Positions 11,660 to 23,830 are shown, counted from the first letter of the stretch. The stretch: DNA of 64,000 bases from Arachis hypogaea (GCF_003086295.3 NC_092044.1:1927001-1991000), one strand, 5' to 3'. Numbers and translations: made by a program. The notes: a model not told the origin generated them from the sequence alone.

Positions 11660-13697
11660 TCTGGTATCAGTTATAGGTCGTAGGTAAATTTTTATTTATC
11701 TACACGTTCCATGGGTCTTGTGATAATTGTATGCTAATCTCCAAAAGTGCTCGTTCTGTCTGAGTAAGTCGTATTCCTAAGTTTTATGATAAGTTCTGTA
11801 GGGATTGAGGTAGATGACGAGAAGGTGAAGACTATTAGAGAATTGCCCACACCTCAGAGTGTCTCTGATGTTAGAAGTTTTCATGGTCTTGCGGATTTTT
11901 ATCAGAAGTTTGTTAAAGATTTTTCCACTATTACTGCACCTTTAACTGAAATCATCAAAAAACATGTCAACTTTAAATGAGATCAAGAACAAGAACTTGT
12001 CTTTAACACCTTGAAAGAATTATTGTGTTCTGCCCCATTCTTATTTTACCAAATTTTTCTAAAACTTTTGAAATAGAATGTGATGCTTCCGGAATTGGTA
12101 TATGTGTTGTTTTAATATAGGAAAAGCGAGCAATCGCCTATGTCAGTGAGAAGTTGAATGGAGCCCGTCTCAACTATACAACTTATGATAAAGGAGCTTT
12201 ATGCCTTGGTGAGAGCTTTAGACATCTGACAGCATTATTTACTACCTAAGGAATTTGTGGGGGCATACTGATCATGAATCCCTCAAACACTTGAATGGCC
12301 AAGGAAAACTGAACAAGAGACATGCAAAATGGATAGAATTCCTTGAATCCTTTTTATACGTAATCGCCTATAAACAAGGTAAAGAGAATGTGGTTGCTGA
12401 TGCATTATCTAGAAGGTATTTCCTTAATCACAACCCTTACTTCTAAGCTGTTAGGTTTTGAGTGTATGAAGGAATTGTATGTAACTGATTCTGCTTTTAC
12501 CTCTATTTATGTTGCATGTGAACATGGTGTACATAACAAATTCTATAAGCATGATGATTTTCTTTTTTGGGGTAATAGAATTTGTGTACCTACTTATTCT
12601 ATTAGGGGGCTACTTGTTCTAGAATCACATAGTGGAGGTTTGATGGGTCATTTTGGTGTGCATAAGACTTTGGATGTTTTATCTGAGCATTTTTACTAGC
12701 TCCACATGCGTAAAGATGTTGAAAAATTTTGTGTTAAATGCATTGCATGTAGACAAGCTAAATCTAAGTCTTTACCACATGGTTTGTATACTCCTTTACC
12801 TGTTCTTGTGCATCCATGGGTTGATATTTCTATGAATTTTGTTCTTGGTTTGCCTAAAACTAGGAGAGGTCGAGATAGCATTTTTGTTATGGTAGATAGA
12901 TTTAGTAAAATGGCTCATTTTATTGCTTGCCATAAAACTAATGATGCCACAAATATTGCTGACCTATTCTTTAGAGAAGTTGTACGCTTACATGGTGTTC
13001 TCCAAACTATTGTTCCTGATCGTGATGTCAAATTCTTAAGTCACTTTTGAAAAGTTTTGTGGAGTAAGTTGGGAACGAAATTGTAATTCTCAACTACTTA
13101 TTACCCTCAAACTGATGGTCAGACTGAAGTGGTAAATAGGACATTGGGAACCTTGTTCGTGCTGTTGTTGGTAAGAATTTGAAAACCTGGGAAGATTGTT
13201 TACCTTTTATTGAGTTTGCTTATAACAGGACAATCTATTATTCCCTTGGTTTTTTTTTTCTTTGAACTTGTCTATGGTTTTAATCCTCTAACTGTCTTGG
13301 ATTTAATGCCTTTACCTTTGAGTGACCTTATTAGCTTAGATAGAGCAAGTAAGGCTGAGAAGGTTAAAGCAATACATGCAAAGGTTCATGACCTAATTGA
13401 GAGGAAGAACAAATCCACAGCTGAAAAGATTAACATGAGCCGAAAGCATATAGTCTTCGAATCAGAAGATTGGGTTTGGGTATATTTGAGGAAGGAGAGA
13501 TTTTCTACTCAGAGGAAGTCTAAATTTGATGCTAGAGGGGATGGCCCGTTCCAAGTTCTTGAGAAGATCAATGACAACGTCTACAAGATTGACCTACCAG
13601 GTGAGTATAATGTCTATGCTACTTTCAATATTTCTGATCTCTCTCCTTTTAATATGGACACAGATTCGAGGACGAATCTTTTTGAGGAAGGAGGGAA
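11660..13697 (+). mobile_element. Ty3-gypsy pol remnant: RT end, RNase H, integrase
   Basis: After a primer site and about 100 bp of leader the sequence jumps into the end of reverse transcriptase ([20 protein letters not shown] near 11860-11930). RNase H follows ([33 protein letters not shown] near 12265-12415), then the integrase zinc finger ([24 protein letters not shown]) and the integrase core ([38 protein letters not shown]). A C-terminal DVWxxL-type tail leads to ATTCGAGGACGAATCT and a purine tract. Stops and frameshifts occur throughout. Gag, protease and the RT catalytic core are deleted. Confidence 0.9.
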
Positions 13698-14545
13698 TGA
13701 TACATACTCGAAAAGACAATTGAAGCATTCTAAGGCAAAAGGGAAGAATGGAAATTTCACACTTCCAGAGGCTCCATCACTAGAATACGTGCAAAGAAGC
13801 TCAAGGAGAGCTTTGGAAACTTGGTAACTCTTATGCATATGGGGTTACATCAAGTTCTAACCAAGAAAGAATGGGCAAGGCCCATTGAGCTAAGTCAGGA
13901 TAGCAAGAAGTGCAATAATGCTTTCCGAATTCAGTGGGAGACATAATTTATCATTAAATTTTGAAATTTTAGAATTTTATTTTAGTTTGTTATGCGGTTA
14001 AAGTTTATTAGAAGATGTATTTTAAATTTGATTTGTTTAGTAGTATTTTTAAGAATTTTAAATTTAAAATAAAATCTGATCTAATCCATTAAGATTGTAT
14101 CTTATTTAAATTTTAAAAATCTTATCTTATCTTTTAGTTAGTTATTAGGGACCTATTTAAACACCTTTGGTAAGACCATTTACACAACTTTTGATGAATA
14201 AATTTTAGTTGCTTTTAAGCACATTTTATTGTGTGAAAAGTGAGGTGAGTGATTTGCTTCACTTGTTGCACGAGGAAGATTGAAGGATCCAACACTAAGG
14301 TGATCTGCGTGGTGGTTCTTTCAGCTTTCGTCCCTCTGATCTAGGTTGTTAAGGACAAGTTCTTTAAAGGTCTAGTATGGAATCTTTTTCGGTGACCTAG
14401 GTTGCTAAGAACAGGTATCTTAGAGGTCTAGTAGGAAAATTTTTATCTATCTATTATGTTTCTGCTGTGTCTTTGGGTATGTCCTTTACTGAATAATCCT
14501 TATCTATTGTGATATAACCCCTAATCCCCAATCTATTTCTTATCT
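13698..14545 (+). repeat. Gypsy LTR (3' copy)
   Basis: It starts TGATACATACTCG after the purine tract GAGGAAGGAGGGAA and ends near ATTTCTTATC. It is homologous to the middle LTR but about 100 bp shorter. Confidence 0.8.
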
Positions 14546-14554
14546 TCATTTTTC

Positions 14555-15090
14555 TCTGTAAACTCTAATGTATCAAAATGTTACACTCTCAACGAAAAAA
14601 AAATATACCTCATGCTTGTTCCAGTAGCTGTGGTGGCTTGTCTTCTACCCAAAAATAGGAAGAAGAAGTTCGACTACAATAATGACAAGTGTCTGCATAG
14701 ACTTGATGCAGTGGTGCTTGAGTCTGCTATAGAGTAGAACCCTGGAAGATTGTTATGTGAATTCTGATTTTGTTTATGAATCAAAGGAATCAGGCTCCAC
14801 ACGAAGAACAAAGATCTTTGGTGTCTCATTTCTTCCTCCTTACCTTTGACCAGTCGGTGCTGGCCTCTTATACGATACTCTTCTGTTCTTCTGACTATTC
14901 TTAGATTGTTGGGTTGACACTTCATTCTGACCTTCTTGCTGGGAACCATTAGGAGGTGGGACTCTTGCTTCACTTTGCTACTAGGTTGTGTTTGGATTGA
15001 CATTTGGGATTTCGGGTTGTGGCATTGATTGGGTTGTAGGAGCAGGATTGGGAGATGCTGGCTTATGAGTTTGATTGCAACTTTGGTTGG
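14555..15090 (-). other. Interior of the MULE; possible transposase C-terminal scrap
   Basis: On the minus strand one frame around 14810-14990 reads a Pro/Gln/Ser-rich stretch with VPPPNGSQQEGQNEVSTQQS and then basic residues, ending just before a GTAAGG splice-donor-like site. Such low-complexity basic tails are common at the C-terminus of plant MuDR transposases, but no catalytic or SWIM domain is present. The assignment is therefore a guess from position inside a MULE. Confidence 0.3.
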
Positions 15091-15094
15091 TTTT

Positions 15095-15416
15095 TTTTTT
15101 CATCCTGTGTTAGGGTTCGAAGGAAATGGAGAAGGAAGAGGATGAACCGTGGTTTCATTATGCCCTTTTCTTATAAATATTTTAACAAATTTCATAATGT
15201 AATATTTCTATTTTTCACTATGTCACCCCAAATTGGCCACATCATATAATACCGTGCCACCTGCCCTCCACCACTGTCGGAAAAATTACTCAGGTCACGG
15301 AATGGTAGAATTGACAACAGAATTTTATATTCGTGTGTACAAATGACTCATTAAAAAATTAAAGAGTACATCTATCCATCGTATAAAAATTCGGGTGTAC
15401 TTTTGTCTATTTTTCC
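15095..15416. repeat. Right terminal inverted repeat of the 6.65-kb MULE
   Basis: Inverted copy of 8766-9098. It ends CTATTTTTCC and is followed by the target duplication TATATTTAA. Confidence 0.85.
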
Positions 15417-15489
15417 TATATTTAATAGTGCTTATGTATAAAGGGTAAGTATAAATTTTATTATATCTTCTCTTAGAAAATTTTTTATT

Positions 15490-18400
15490 ATCTATCTTGA
15501 AATAGAAAAAACATTATAAATTATTTTGGACCAATAAATCTATCACCGTTGTGATAAGATATCATGCATTCAATTGCGTATTTATCTTATATCTTTAGCA
15601 GTTTTAGTGAATTTTTAAACTAACAAAAAAATTTATTTCGGTTCAAATACAACTATTTCAACTCAAAAATAAACAAAATATGTTATAAAGTTTTAACATT
15701 AAACGTCGTTAATCATATTATTTTGATTCCAAGAATGAAATGATAGCATAATATAAAACAGTTCTAGATAAAAATTAAAAAAATAGTTCTCATACTAATT
15801 TTTTTTATGATAATAAAGAAGATAATTCAAGGATAAATTTTAACTCAAATTATATTATACATGTTCAACTCAATTTTAACATATGAGTAAAAAGATTTAA
15901 AATTTTACTCATGAATTATGAGAAAATGTCTACAAATTTGACCACAATGTTATTTAAAAAAATCTTTAAAAAATAGAGTTTAATGTAAATGACATAATTT
16001 AATTGCAAACCATATATTACTATTAATGAGTAATTGTTATACTTTAAAAATAAATAAAATTATTACTAATTGATTTTATTATTTTTAATCTTAAAAATAG
16101 TTAAATTTAAATTTAATTAATGATATAATTTTTTATAACAAAAATTACTCTATTTTTTATTTAAAAAATAAAAAATTAAATATTTTAGTATATTATCATA
16201 TGCAAGACATGGGATATATATACTAGTTTTAATTAAAAAATAGCTTGAGGTTCGGGATGTTTAATATTTGGGACCATCTCAAAATTCGGTCCGTACTTAA
16301 AAATATTTTGTTACAAATTCGGATTTTTTTGTAATAGTTCCAATAGTGCTTTTTCTTGTAGTGTTCTAAGTTGTTGCCATTGCTGTGGTCCTCGTGGTGA
16401 CGCCTGCTTCTCTTCCTCCTCCTTTTCCTTCTCCTATATATATATATTCAACAAAATCATTAAGTACATGAATTTTGATGCATAGCATATATTCCAAAAC
16501 AGTAGCAATAGAAGTATTTATGAGCTGCAACAAAACTAATAAGTATAAAAAAAAATTGTAACAGAAAATTTATCACTTGGGGGAATCTACTCAAACTACA
16601 AAAGAACTTGTCTCAGATATGAAAAATTTAGCAATATAAACGGTACAAAAAATAAGAGTGATTTTGAAAGGAGAATTCACTGCAAGGTACCTCAATGTCG
16701 GATGAATTGTGTTATTTGTATTTATAATTAGTAGGACACGTACACATAATGGTAAAGAAAACATATGGTACCTGATTCCAGCAAAAGTTAATTTGGCACG
16801 CCTTAGAACTCCTTGGCAAAAGGGATAATTTTTCTGGAAACCCTTCAGCTCTCGCAAGATCCACCTGAATATCAAGTGACTCCAAAACAAGTCCATGTTG
16901 AAGAACATAGGCGAAAAAATCTCTATCATCTCTGGATTCAAAATATCCTTTGATTTTAATCACTTTTAGATGTGATACAAGACAAGTAGGAACCTTCACA
17001 GGAACCTTCATTGGGTGTTCCCATCTTCGTGGCGCATATGGATCCTAGCAAAAAACAAGAAATACACTTAAAAAGAATTGCCAGCAAAACAACAAAGTTA
17101 TAGAAACCGAAGCTTGAACATGAGAACTCAAAATACCTTATTAACAAAGTGAGTGAAAAATTCCGGAATAACAATAACAAGAACTTTAAGCATGGGACAC
17201 TTCTCAAGCATATTCATTATATATCTCGTGTCGAAACACCCAACAGCAAGCTCTAATCTATGTAATGAGGTAAATTCCGGAATAAGATCCGGAGGAGCCT
17301 GGGGCAAACAAGTAAACACTAAATTACCCAGGACCAAACTCCTTAACCAGCGAAACTCCACAAGAAACTTGAGCACAAAGCCTCGCGAAGCAACGTTGAT
17401 AGTAGCTTCCTCCACATTGTGCAAGTTGGAAACACAGATCGAGGGAAACTGCTGCCTACATTCGATACCAATACGTCTAAGAGGGTCGAAATCTGATCGG
17501 AAGTTCAATTTCTTCAAAGAAAGAGGAAAGTGAATTCTCAATCCGACCTCGCTGACTCGACAGTTTAAGTCAAGAATGAGAGTCTCAAGAGCAGTGCAGT
17601 GAGAGAGAAGCTCTGCCACGTCATCAATAGAGGCCGCGACATCGTGCATCTCCAGAGTCTTGAGTGATGGCAAGTGATAACCGCACCACGGAGAAGAAGG
17701 CGAAAGGAATGTTATGTCGCCGCTTAAACGGAGAGTCACGAGGGAAGCGCAGCTGAAAACGCCGTTGGGAATAACGACTTTGCGATCGAAGAAATCGAAG
17801 ATGGAGAGTTGGAGGTCCAATTCCTGGAGATTTGGCCCTAAAACTTCTCTAATGAACCCCTGCACAGTTGTGAATTCATGGAATTGATCTAGGCAACAAG
17901 TGAGACGAAAGGTTCGTATTGGCGGCACTCTGTGGCGTGAGAGAATCCAATTAACGATGGCGAACAATCGCTCTCGTGAACCGAACCCTGAGCGAATACG
18001 GTTGCGGTTAAGAAATTGGATTTGGTTGAACTCCAAGTGTTGGAGGTCGTGGCAGAGGTGGGTCCATCGGCGAGAGAGGACGGTGGTGAAGAAAGCGGTT
18101 TTGGTAGGGAGGAAGGAGAGGATGTGTAAGAGTATGCAATCCGGCAGGTCGCTGATCCTGTCCATGGCGATTAGTGTTTCTTTGCTTCTGTGTTCTGTTA
18201 CTCCCCAGTGCGGCAGTTCGCTCTTCTCCGTTCCCTCCAATCTATTTATAATTTTAGATTCGGGTTAACTTTTTGTGTGAAATATCTTTTTCAGTTATCT
18301 TTTTCTGAAGATGTTAAGATGTTGGAGACAAATAAAAATAATTTTATATTTAGATATTTTATATAAAAATATATTTTTATTTATTAAATATATTTAGATA

Positions 18401-19846
18401 TAATAATATAAAAATATTTTTTTATTTATTTATTATATAAAAAATATTTTTTTAATATTTTTAAAATAAATATAAATTACTGTTTTTTAAAAAAGATGTT
18501 TTTTAATTTTTTTAATGTTCTTATTTTACTATACTAGAAATTTATCAAACACACTAAAAAATAAAAAAGATCATTTTTTATTGAAAAAAGATTTTTTTAT
18601 TAAGATAATAACATCCAAACAAGTACATTATATAATTCTTTTTGTCGTATTTTTAAATCTTTCGAAAGTTTATTTATCAATTATTATCAATAATTTTTGG
18701 GTTCATTTTATCAATCATTTGACTTTTCGAACATCATTTTAATAGTTTACCCTTTATTTTCTATTGTATATTATTAAAGTCATATTTTTTTAATTAATAG
18801 CATAGATGACCAAGCATATTCTTAAATATATTTACACATATACTTTATTTGATTCATTTAAATATATTTATTAATTAATTATTTATTTTATTTGATTGAA
18901 ATAAATATTTTTGACTATATTAATTATAACTAATTAATTATATTAATTATTTTATTTAATTAAAATTAATTAATTTTATTATAATTTGTATTATTTTTCA
19001 TCTTATATATTTTTATTAATAATTTTTCAAAATTTTATAATTAATTAATTATTTATTTATTTAATTGAGATAAATATCAAATTATTTAATATTCTATTTA
19101 ATCATATTATTGATTATAACTAACTAATCAATTATATTAATTATTTAATTTGATTAAAATAAATAAATTTTATTTAATATTTGATTATACTTACTCAAAT
19201 TAATTTTACTATAAGAATAAGAAGAATTCAAAATTTTACTCAAAAATCGTAAAAAAATATTTTCAAATTCAGCTAATAATGTTATTTAAAAAAATCTTTA
19301 AAAAGATAAATTTTAATATAAATATTCAATTTAATCACAAACTATATATTACTATTAATAAGTAATTACTATACTTTAAAAACATAAAAATAAAATTATT
19401 ATTCACTGATTTTATTATTTTTAATATTAAAAATAATTAAATTTCAAATTTAATTAACTTTTTAAATTTTTTATAACAAAAATTACTATACATATTTTAA
19501 TTTAAAAAGTTAAAAAATAGTTTATATATTTTTATATATTATTTTATACAATATAGGAATACATATACTAGTATATGATAAAAATCTGAAGAGACGTGTC
19601 GAAATATAAAAAGCAAAAAATTTTAGCACATTAAGTTTTGAATAACTACGGTAAGATTTGTCTCCTATATGAAAAACTCAGCTAAAAACAGCACAAAAAA
19701 AAAAGAGTACAAGGTCCCTCAATGTCGGATAAGTTGTGTTATTTGCATATATAATTAGTAGGATACTGTGTCTGACTCGTATCATCCACCATTACATGTA
19801 GTTATGTACACATAAATAACATTTCTGTGAAAAATAACTCAAAAAT
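15490..19846. repeat. Segmental duplication, F-box unit A
   Basis: This segment recurs at about 25050-29432. Shared blocks in the same order are: an AT-rich part with ATTATTTTGGACCAATAAAT, a block with GGGATGTTTAATATTTGGG, the F-box gene, AT-rich DNA upstream of the gene, and a final block ending GTGAAAAATAACTCAAAA. The match stops near 19846/29430. The non-coding part left of the gene (15426-16590) shows no other gene. Confidence 0.85.
16712..18165 (-). CDS. F-box/LRR protein with FBD domain, copy A
   Basis: Predicted product is 453 residues, in the usual range for plant F-box/LRR/FBD proteins. Such proteins act as substrate receptors of SCF ubiquitin ligases; the target here is unknown. 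Exon 1 is 17137-18165 and exon 2 is 16712-17044, joined by a GT-AG intron of 92 bp. The F-box is at residues 3-45 (ISDLPDCILLHILSFLPTKT, then VLSRRW). Irregular leucine-rich repeats follow (LKTLEMHDV, LETLILDLN, LRSLVLGNL), and a C-terminal FBD-like part contains HLKVIKIKGYF and FFAYVLQHGLVLESL. I chose the ATG at 18165 because it lies in good context just before the F-box; the frame stays open upstream but has no ATG. A donor at the NQ|V position (about 16772) could give a different C-terminus. Compared with copy B, this copy carries an extra KVPV unit and a longer FBD tail. Confidence 0.85.
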
Positions 19847-19860
19847 GAACCTTGGTATAA
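18241..19860. other. AT-rich 5' flank of F-box copy A, no gene seen
   Basis: The first 100 bp hold a TATAAATAGA-like box (minus strand, near 18241-18250) just upstream of the F-box leader. The rest is AT-rich DNA homologous to 27560-29430, minus the small element inserted at 28736 in that copy. Confidence 0.6.
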
Positions 19861-19863
19861 CTT

Positions 19864-21044
19864 TCAGATTGGTTTGACACCATCACTCTTATGTGCCATT
19901 ACAGCACATTTAAACTCCTCCAGAATGGAGCCATCCTTGAAATTTAAGGCAAAAGTTGAAAGACCATCTTTACCTTTCTTGTCCATATTCTGGGTAAATC
20001 CGTGCATTCAAAATCACTCTGTAGTTTCCGCGAGCTCTCATGAGAAGCCTGGCGTTTTCTGTTCCTCTTTGTACATTGACCTTTAGTTCTCCCTTTCCTC
20101 GCTCCTTCCAACTTCCATCTGTAAATTCAAACAATACTGAATTTGCATGAAAAATAACATTTTCATTCTCTTCCCCGGTTTCAGTGGCAACTTCCTGCAG
20201 GGCTAAACCACTTCCTTCACTACTGGAAAATAGTAGCAGATGCACCTGACACCCCAAAACCAGAATTTGCATTGTTGGACAAGCCTGCACCAAGAGGATT
20301 GACATTTCTCAGCCCGATAATAGAACTAGTGCTGCTACTCAAAGCAGGTTCCTCCTTTGACATCAATCCGAAGCAAGATAAGGAAGTGTTGGGTCCAGTT
20401 CCAGCAAGCCCAGTGAAGGCATTTTGATTACTTGAAAGCTGTTGAAAGGACTTAAAATTGCCAACTTCAGAGCTAGACTCTTCACTTTCAACTTTCTTAG
20501 CTTGCTTATCGCCGTCATCACTATTTTCTTCCTTGTCAGTGTTCTTGGCATTGATATCATCTTCATTGACACTATCTTTATCAGCAGCATTCTTCTTGTC
20601 CTCACTTTCACTTTTATTGTCATTCTTAGTTTCATTTTTTGCATCTAGTTTGCCATCGTTATTCTTCTCAGCATTACTTTCCCCTACAGAAGATTTATCC
20701 TCCGGCTCACAAGTTTCACCCTTTCACTGCTTTTTTTCTTCCTCGGGGTCTTTTGAATCATCAGTAGCAGTGTACTCATCAGCTGATTGCTTTTCTGCTG
20801 TAGCCTCAGTAAGGGTGACCAAGTGTATTCCTGCGAAAGGATTTGAAGAAGGAGCAGAATTAGTCTGTTGGCGACCAACTTTAACAGTTCTTCTTGTTGC
20901 TAGAACCTCATCACTGGTTCTTTTGAATGTTCCATCCTCAACCTCAGGGGAATCCTCCTCCTCATCATCAAAAGGAGTATCTCGGATGAGCTCCCTTCCG
21001 GCGACCCTTTTCTTTGATGGTGGAAGGTTATCAGCATCTTCCAT
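19864..21044 (-). pseudogene. NUP50-like nucleoporin (RanBD) pseudogene
   Basis: The reading frame begins at an ATG (21044) with a basic N-terminus containing [15 protein letters not shown] and [17 protein letters not shown], the conserved start of plant NUP50 nucleoporins. It passes FG-type sites ([15 protein letters not shown]) and a long acidic-lysine stretch. A Ran-binding domain follows ([48 protein letters not shown]). It is broken: an in-frame TGA at 20724-20726, a one-base frame change plus stops near 20235, and a second frame change with lost residues after IYPE (near 19985). The intact protein would act at nuclear pores in Ran-dependent import. There is no intron in the coding part. 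Homology to known NUP50 is from memory of the family. Confidence 0.85.
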
Positions 21045-22075
21045 TTGATAAAGAAATCAAGATACCAATTACAACTTAAGAACTTCTTTAACCAAGCTTG
21101 AGCGCAACAAGAGTTGCAATCAAGAAAATGCATTTGTTCATTCAAGGATAAAATTCAAACTTCAAAGTAATGATAGAACAAAAGTTATACAAACAAGGAC
21201 AATATGTAGTACTACTTTATACACATGATCCCAACAAAAAAAATCAGAACATGCAAAACATTAGCATTGAGATAGCATGAAACAGATTCAAGAAAGACCA
21301 CAAATTCCATCAATCTGAATTCATAAGTAACCTATTTATCTTTCTTAACCAAGAATATCAAAATCCTAGTAAACAACAGAGCCTAGAGTATACGTGTTGT
21401 GAACAGCTCAATCAATATATATATATATATATATATATAAGATCAATTTACACTTGCCATAAAATGCCACAAAATTCAAAAAGGATTAACAAAATAAAAG
21501 ATTATGGGGCATAGTGAAATTCATTTCAAATCAATTCACAGTTAAAAACGATAATCTCTCTTATCCTAACAGATGCATTTAGATACAGAACAAAAAATGC
21601 AGAAGTAGTTACTTAAATACTAAGGAAAAGACAAACAAACAAATAAAATTAGTCATTTTCTAATTCCTTTTCAGAAAAGATAATATGAGCTTAATTACTA
21701 TGCAGGGACTGTGAATTTTACACTACCATCCGATAACATGTTTCCATTTCTTATGCTTTAACCGAAATTGCATGCAAAATTAAATCCAATCCAATTCAAA
21801 CAGTATAACACTTGAAAATTGAATCAAAATATTCAGAAGCAGAAAATTATATAACATGTAACGGCTACATATTCAAACTTCAAGGCATAAATGAACGATA
21901 ACAAGGAAGAGATATAATTATTATTAACACCATTATCAAACAGCAGAAACAAAAGAAGAGTATGTGAAGTTAAAATCCTAAGACGAAGAATGAAGAAGAG
22001 AAGAAGAGGGAACTTCACGCAGGTGGCACCTGAATCGAATTGTGTTTCTTCTTCAACCAAATCCATAAAGTAATT
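21045..22075 (-). other. Upstream region of the NUP50 pseudogene (possible 5'UTR intron)
   Basis: A possible non-coding first exon lies around 22030-22075, with a donor-like ATTCAG|GTGCC site on the minus strand. AT-rich DNA runs from there to the pseudogene start, as expected if the parent gene had a 5'UTR intron. A (TA)n microsatellite lies at 21413-21440. About 21240-21410 resembles the TIC20-I 5'UTR intron at 49875-49985. No coding gene is credible here. Confidence 0.4.
21413..21440. repeat. (TA)n microsatellite
   Basis: About 13 uninterrupted TA units. Confidence 0.9.
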
Positions 22076-22331
22076 TCTTTATTATCTATTTCTATTTATA
22101 CTCCCAATCTTGTAGTAATCTTTGCTGAATAAATGGTCAAATCCTTAAACTATAAAGATCTCGTTTTCAAAATTACTCGTTCTTCAAATTTAGAAGAAGA
22201 GTGGTTTTTCAAAGACGAAATTTTTAGTTTGTAGTAATCTCTTTAATCGTTTTTTTTATAGGTAATTTCTTTAATCATTTTATATTGCTATTTTCATTTT
22301 ATTATTTAATTTTATATTTTTATTTTTTTTG

Positions 22332-23160
22332 TGACTGAAAATAACATAAAGAAAAAGGACCTAAGAGAAATAGGAGGAATCCTCTCTAATAATAATGTAT
22401 AAACTATTAAGAGGCAGCAACCACTCCAAATACACATGCTTGTTAAAAGCAGTAGTCTTAGCTATTAAATCAGCCACTCTATTTGCTGTGCACTGAATTA
22501 CTACTACCGTAACTGTCCAATTATCAGTTTCACATATGACCTCTTTAATTTTGTCAAGCAGATCAAAGTCCGTCCTAATCATGCTGGTTGTGTTTCGCAA
22601 AACAAGAAGAAACGCATCAAGATTATCAGTTTCACACATATGACTTCTTTGCACTCGCAATCCCAAGTCATAACAAGTCCTCTCCAAATAGCATGAAACT
22701 CACAACAAAGAATAAACTTTTATCCAAATTCCCATGTTCTCTCTAATAATATAGCCAAAACCAGCTAATCGTTCATTTTCAAAAACGCTTGCATCGCAGT
22801 TCACTTTACAGACATTTATCGGAGATGGTTTCCAGTTATATTGCAAAGAGGAAAGGGTAATATGTTTTTTGGTGGTAATGATATTGGAAAAATTTCGAGC
22901 AGCATGTTTAGCCAGGTGAACAATTTTTTTCCTACTTTATGGATCATCTTGATGGAAGATGTCATTGTTCCTATCCCTCCAAATTCACCAAAAAGCTGCT
23001 GTAAAGAAGAACTCATTTTTGTTGAGGTTAGAATGAATTCAAAACACAAAATCCAAACCAGAATCTACAATAATTATTCCCAAGTTTAAGCTAATCTAAA
23101 CCTGACAAGCTTTTTGACAAGGCCTAAAGTAATGATCAATATTCTTTAGAGCAATTTAGT
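22332..23160 (-). mobile_element. LINE remnant, RNase H end
   Basis: Minus-strand broken frames read WRDRNNDIFHQDDP (near 22960), then KVNCDASVFENERLAGFGYI (near 22770), then an RNase H core with CETDNLDAFLLV and the active-site-like CTANRVADLIAKTTAFN (near 22440). This is the order in the C-terminal RNase H part of plant L1-type elements. Stops and frame changes make it dead. A T-run at the left edge (the 3' poly(A) on the minus strand) supports target-primed insertion. The paralogous segment at about 36430-36500 lacks it. Confidence 0.8.
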
Positions 23161-23830
23161 CATTTTTTATTCCTTTTTATGATGATGTTCTGATTTTTTT
23201 TTAACTTATTAGTACACTGTTAAATAATTTTTAATTGTAATAATTTTTTATATAAATTATAATTATACTATATATATATAAAAATTAATTATTAAATCAG
23301 TCACTTACATATTAACATATACATTAAAAACAAATTAAATATATATATATATATATAAAAATATAATAACTGATTTTTTTGTATATATAATATTTTTATT
23401 TATTGTTAGATTAAAAATTTATTGTTAGTATTACTATTAGCAAAAAAAGTATATAATTAAATGAGTAAATATTTGAATTTGGCTGAATTAATAAATTTCC
23501 TCTTTTTAATTTGTTTCTCGGTGACTGCCTTTTTTACATTTCTTATCTTTGTAAAACCAATATAATCCAATTGGCTTTTATTTTTAAATAATATAATCTA
23601 AATCAACCAAGCAAATAATTAAAATTAAACAAAACGCACACACATACAACACAATTTTTTATTTTGGATTATAAAACATTAGGATAAAAAACGTAATTAA
23701 GTCAAGATAAAAAAGTTTTTATGTGAATCCGCCAAATCAAATTCTGCTTTATAAATCAGCCAATACACATTTGTATGTAGTTCGAATTAGGTCAATTCAA
23801 ACTCTATTTGAACATAATTGAATTTACTGA
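23161..23830. repeat. AT-rich segment duplicated at 36430-36560 and 38500-38940
   Basis: The stretch from ATGATGATGTT to TTATTTTGGA is repeated with small changes around the 36567-38491 element, for example CGCACACACATAC near the right end of both copies. No gene is seen. Confidence 0.75.

Larger units (their letters stand above)
8766..15416. mobile_element. Mutator-like element with long TIRs and 9-bp TSD, invaded by gypsy
   Basis: The ends are inverted copies: GGAAAAATAGACAAAAGTAC at the left and its complement at the right. TATATTTAA stands directly outside both (8757-8765 and 15417-15425), a perfect 9-bp target duplication as made by Mutator-like transposases. The inverted similarity runs about 330 bp inward (to about 9098 and about 15095), with mismatches and small gaps. 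The interior is almost all Ty3-gypsy DNA, so that element entered later. What remains of the MULE's own interior is about 9.10-9.14 and 14.55-15.09 kb. Confidence 0.85.

Noticed and set aside
18165..18240. 25-residue N-terminal extension of the F-box protein
   Set aside because: The open frame upstream of the ATG begins with TTG in both copies; no ATG is available.
19864..21044. Functional NUP50 gene
   Set aside because: An in-frame TGA, two frame changes and a deletion in the Ran-binding domain cannot be removed by a credible intron.
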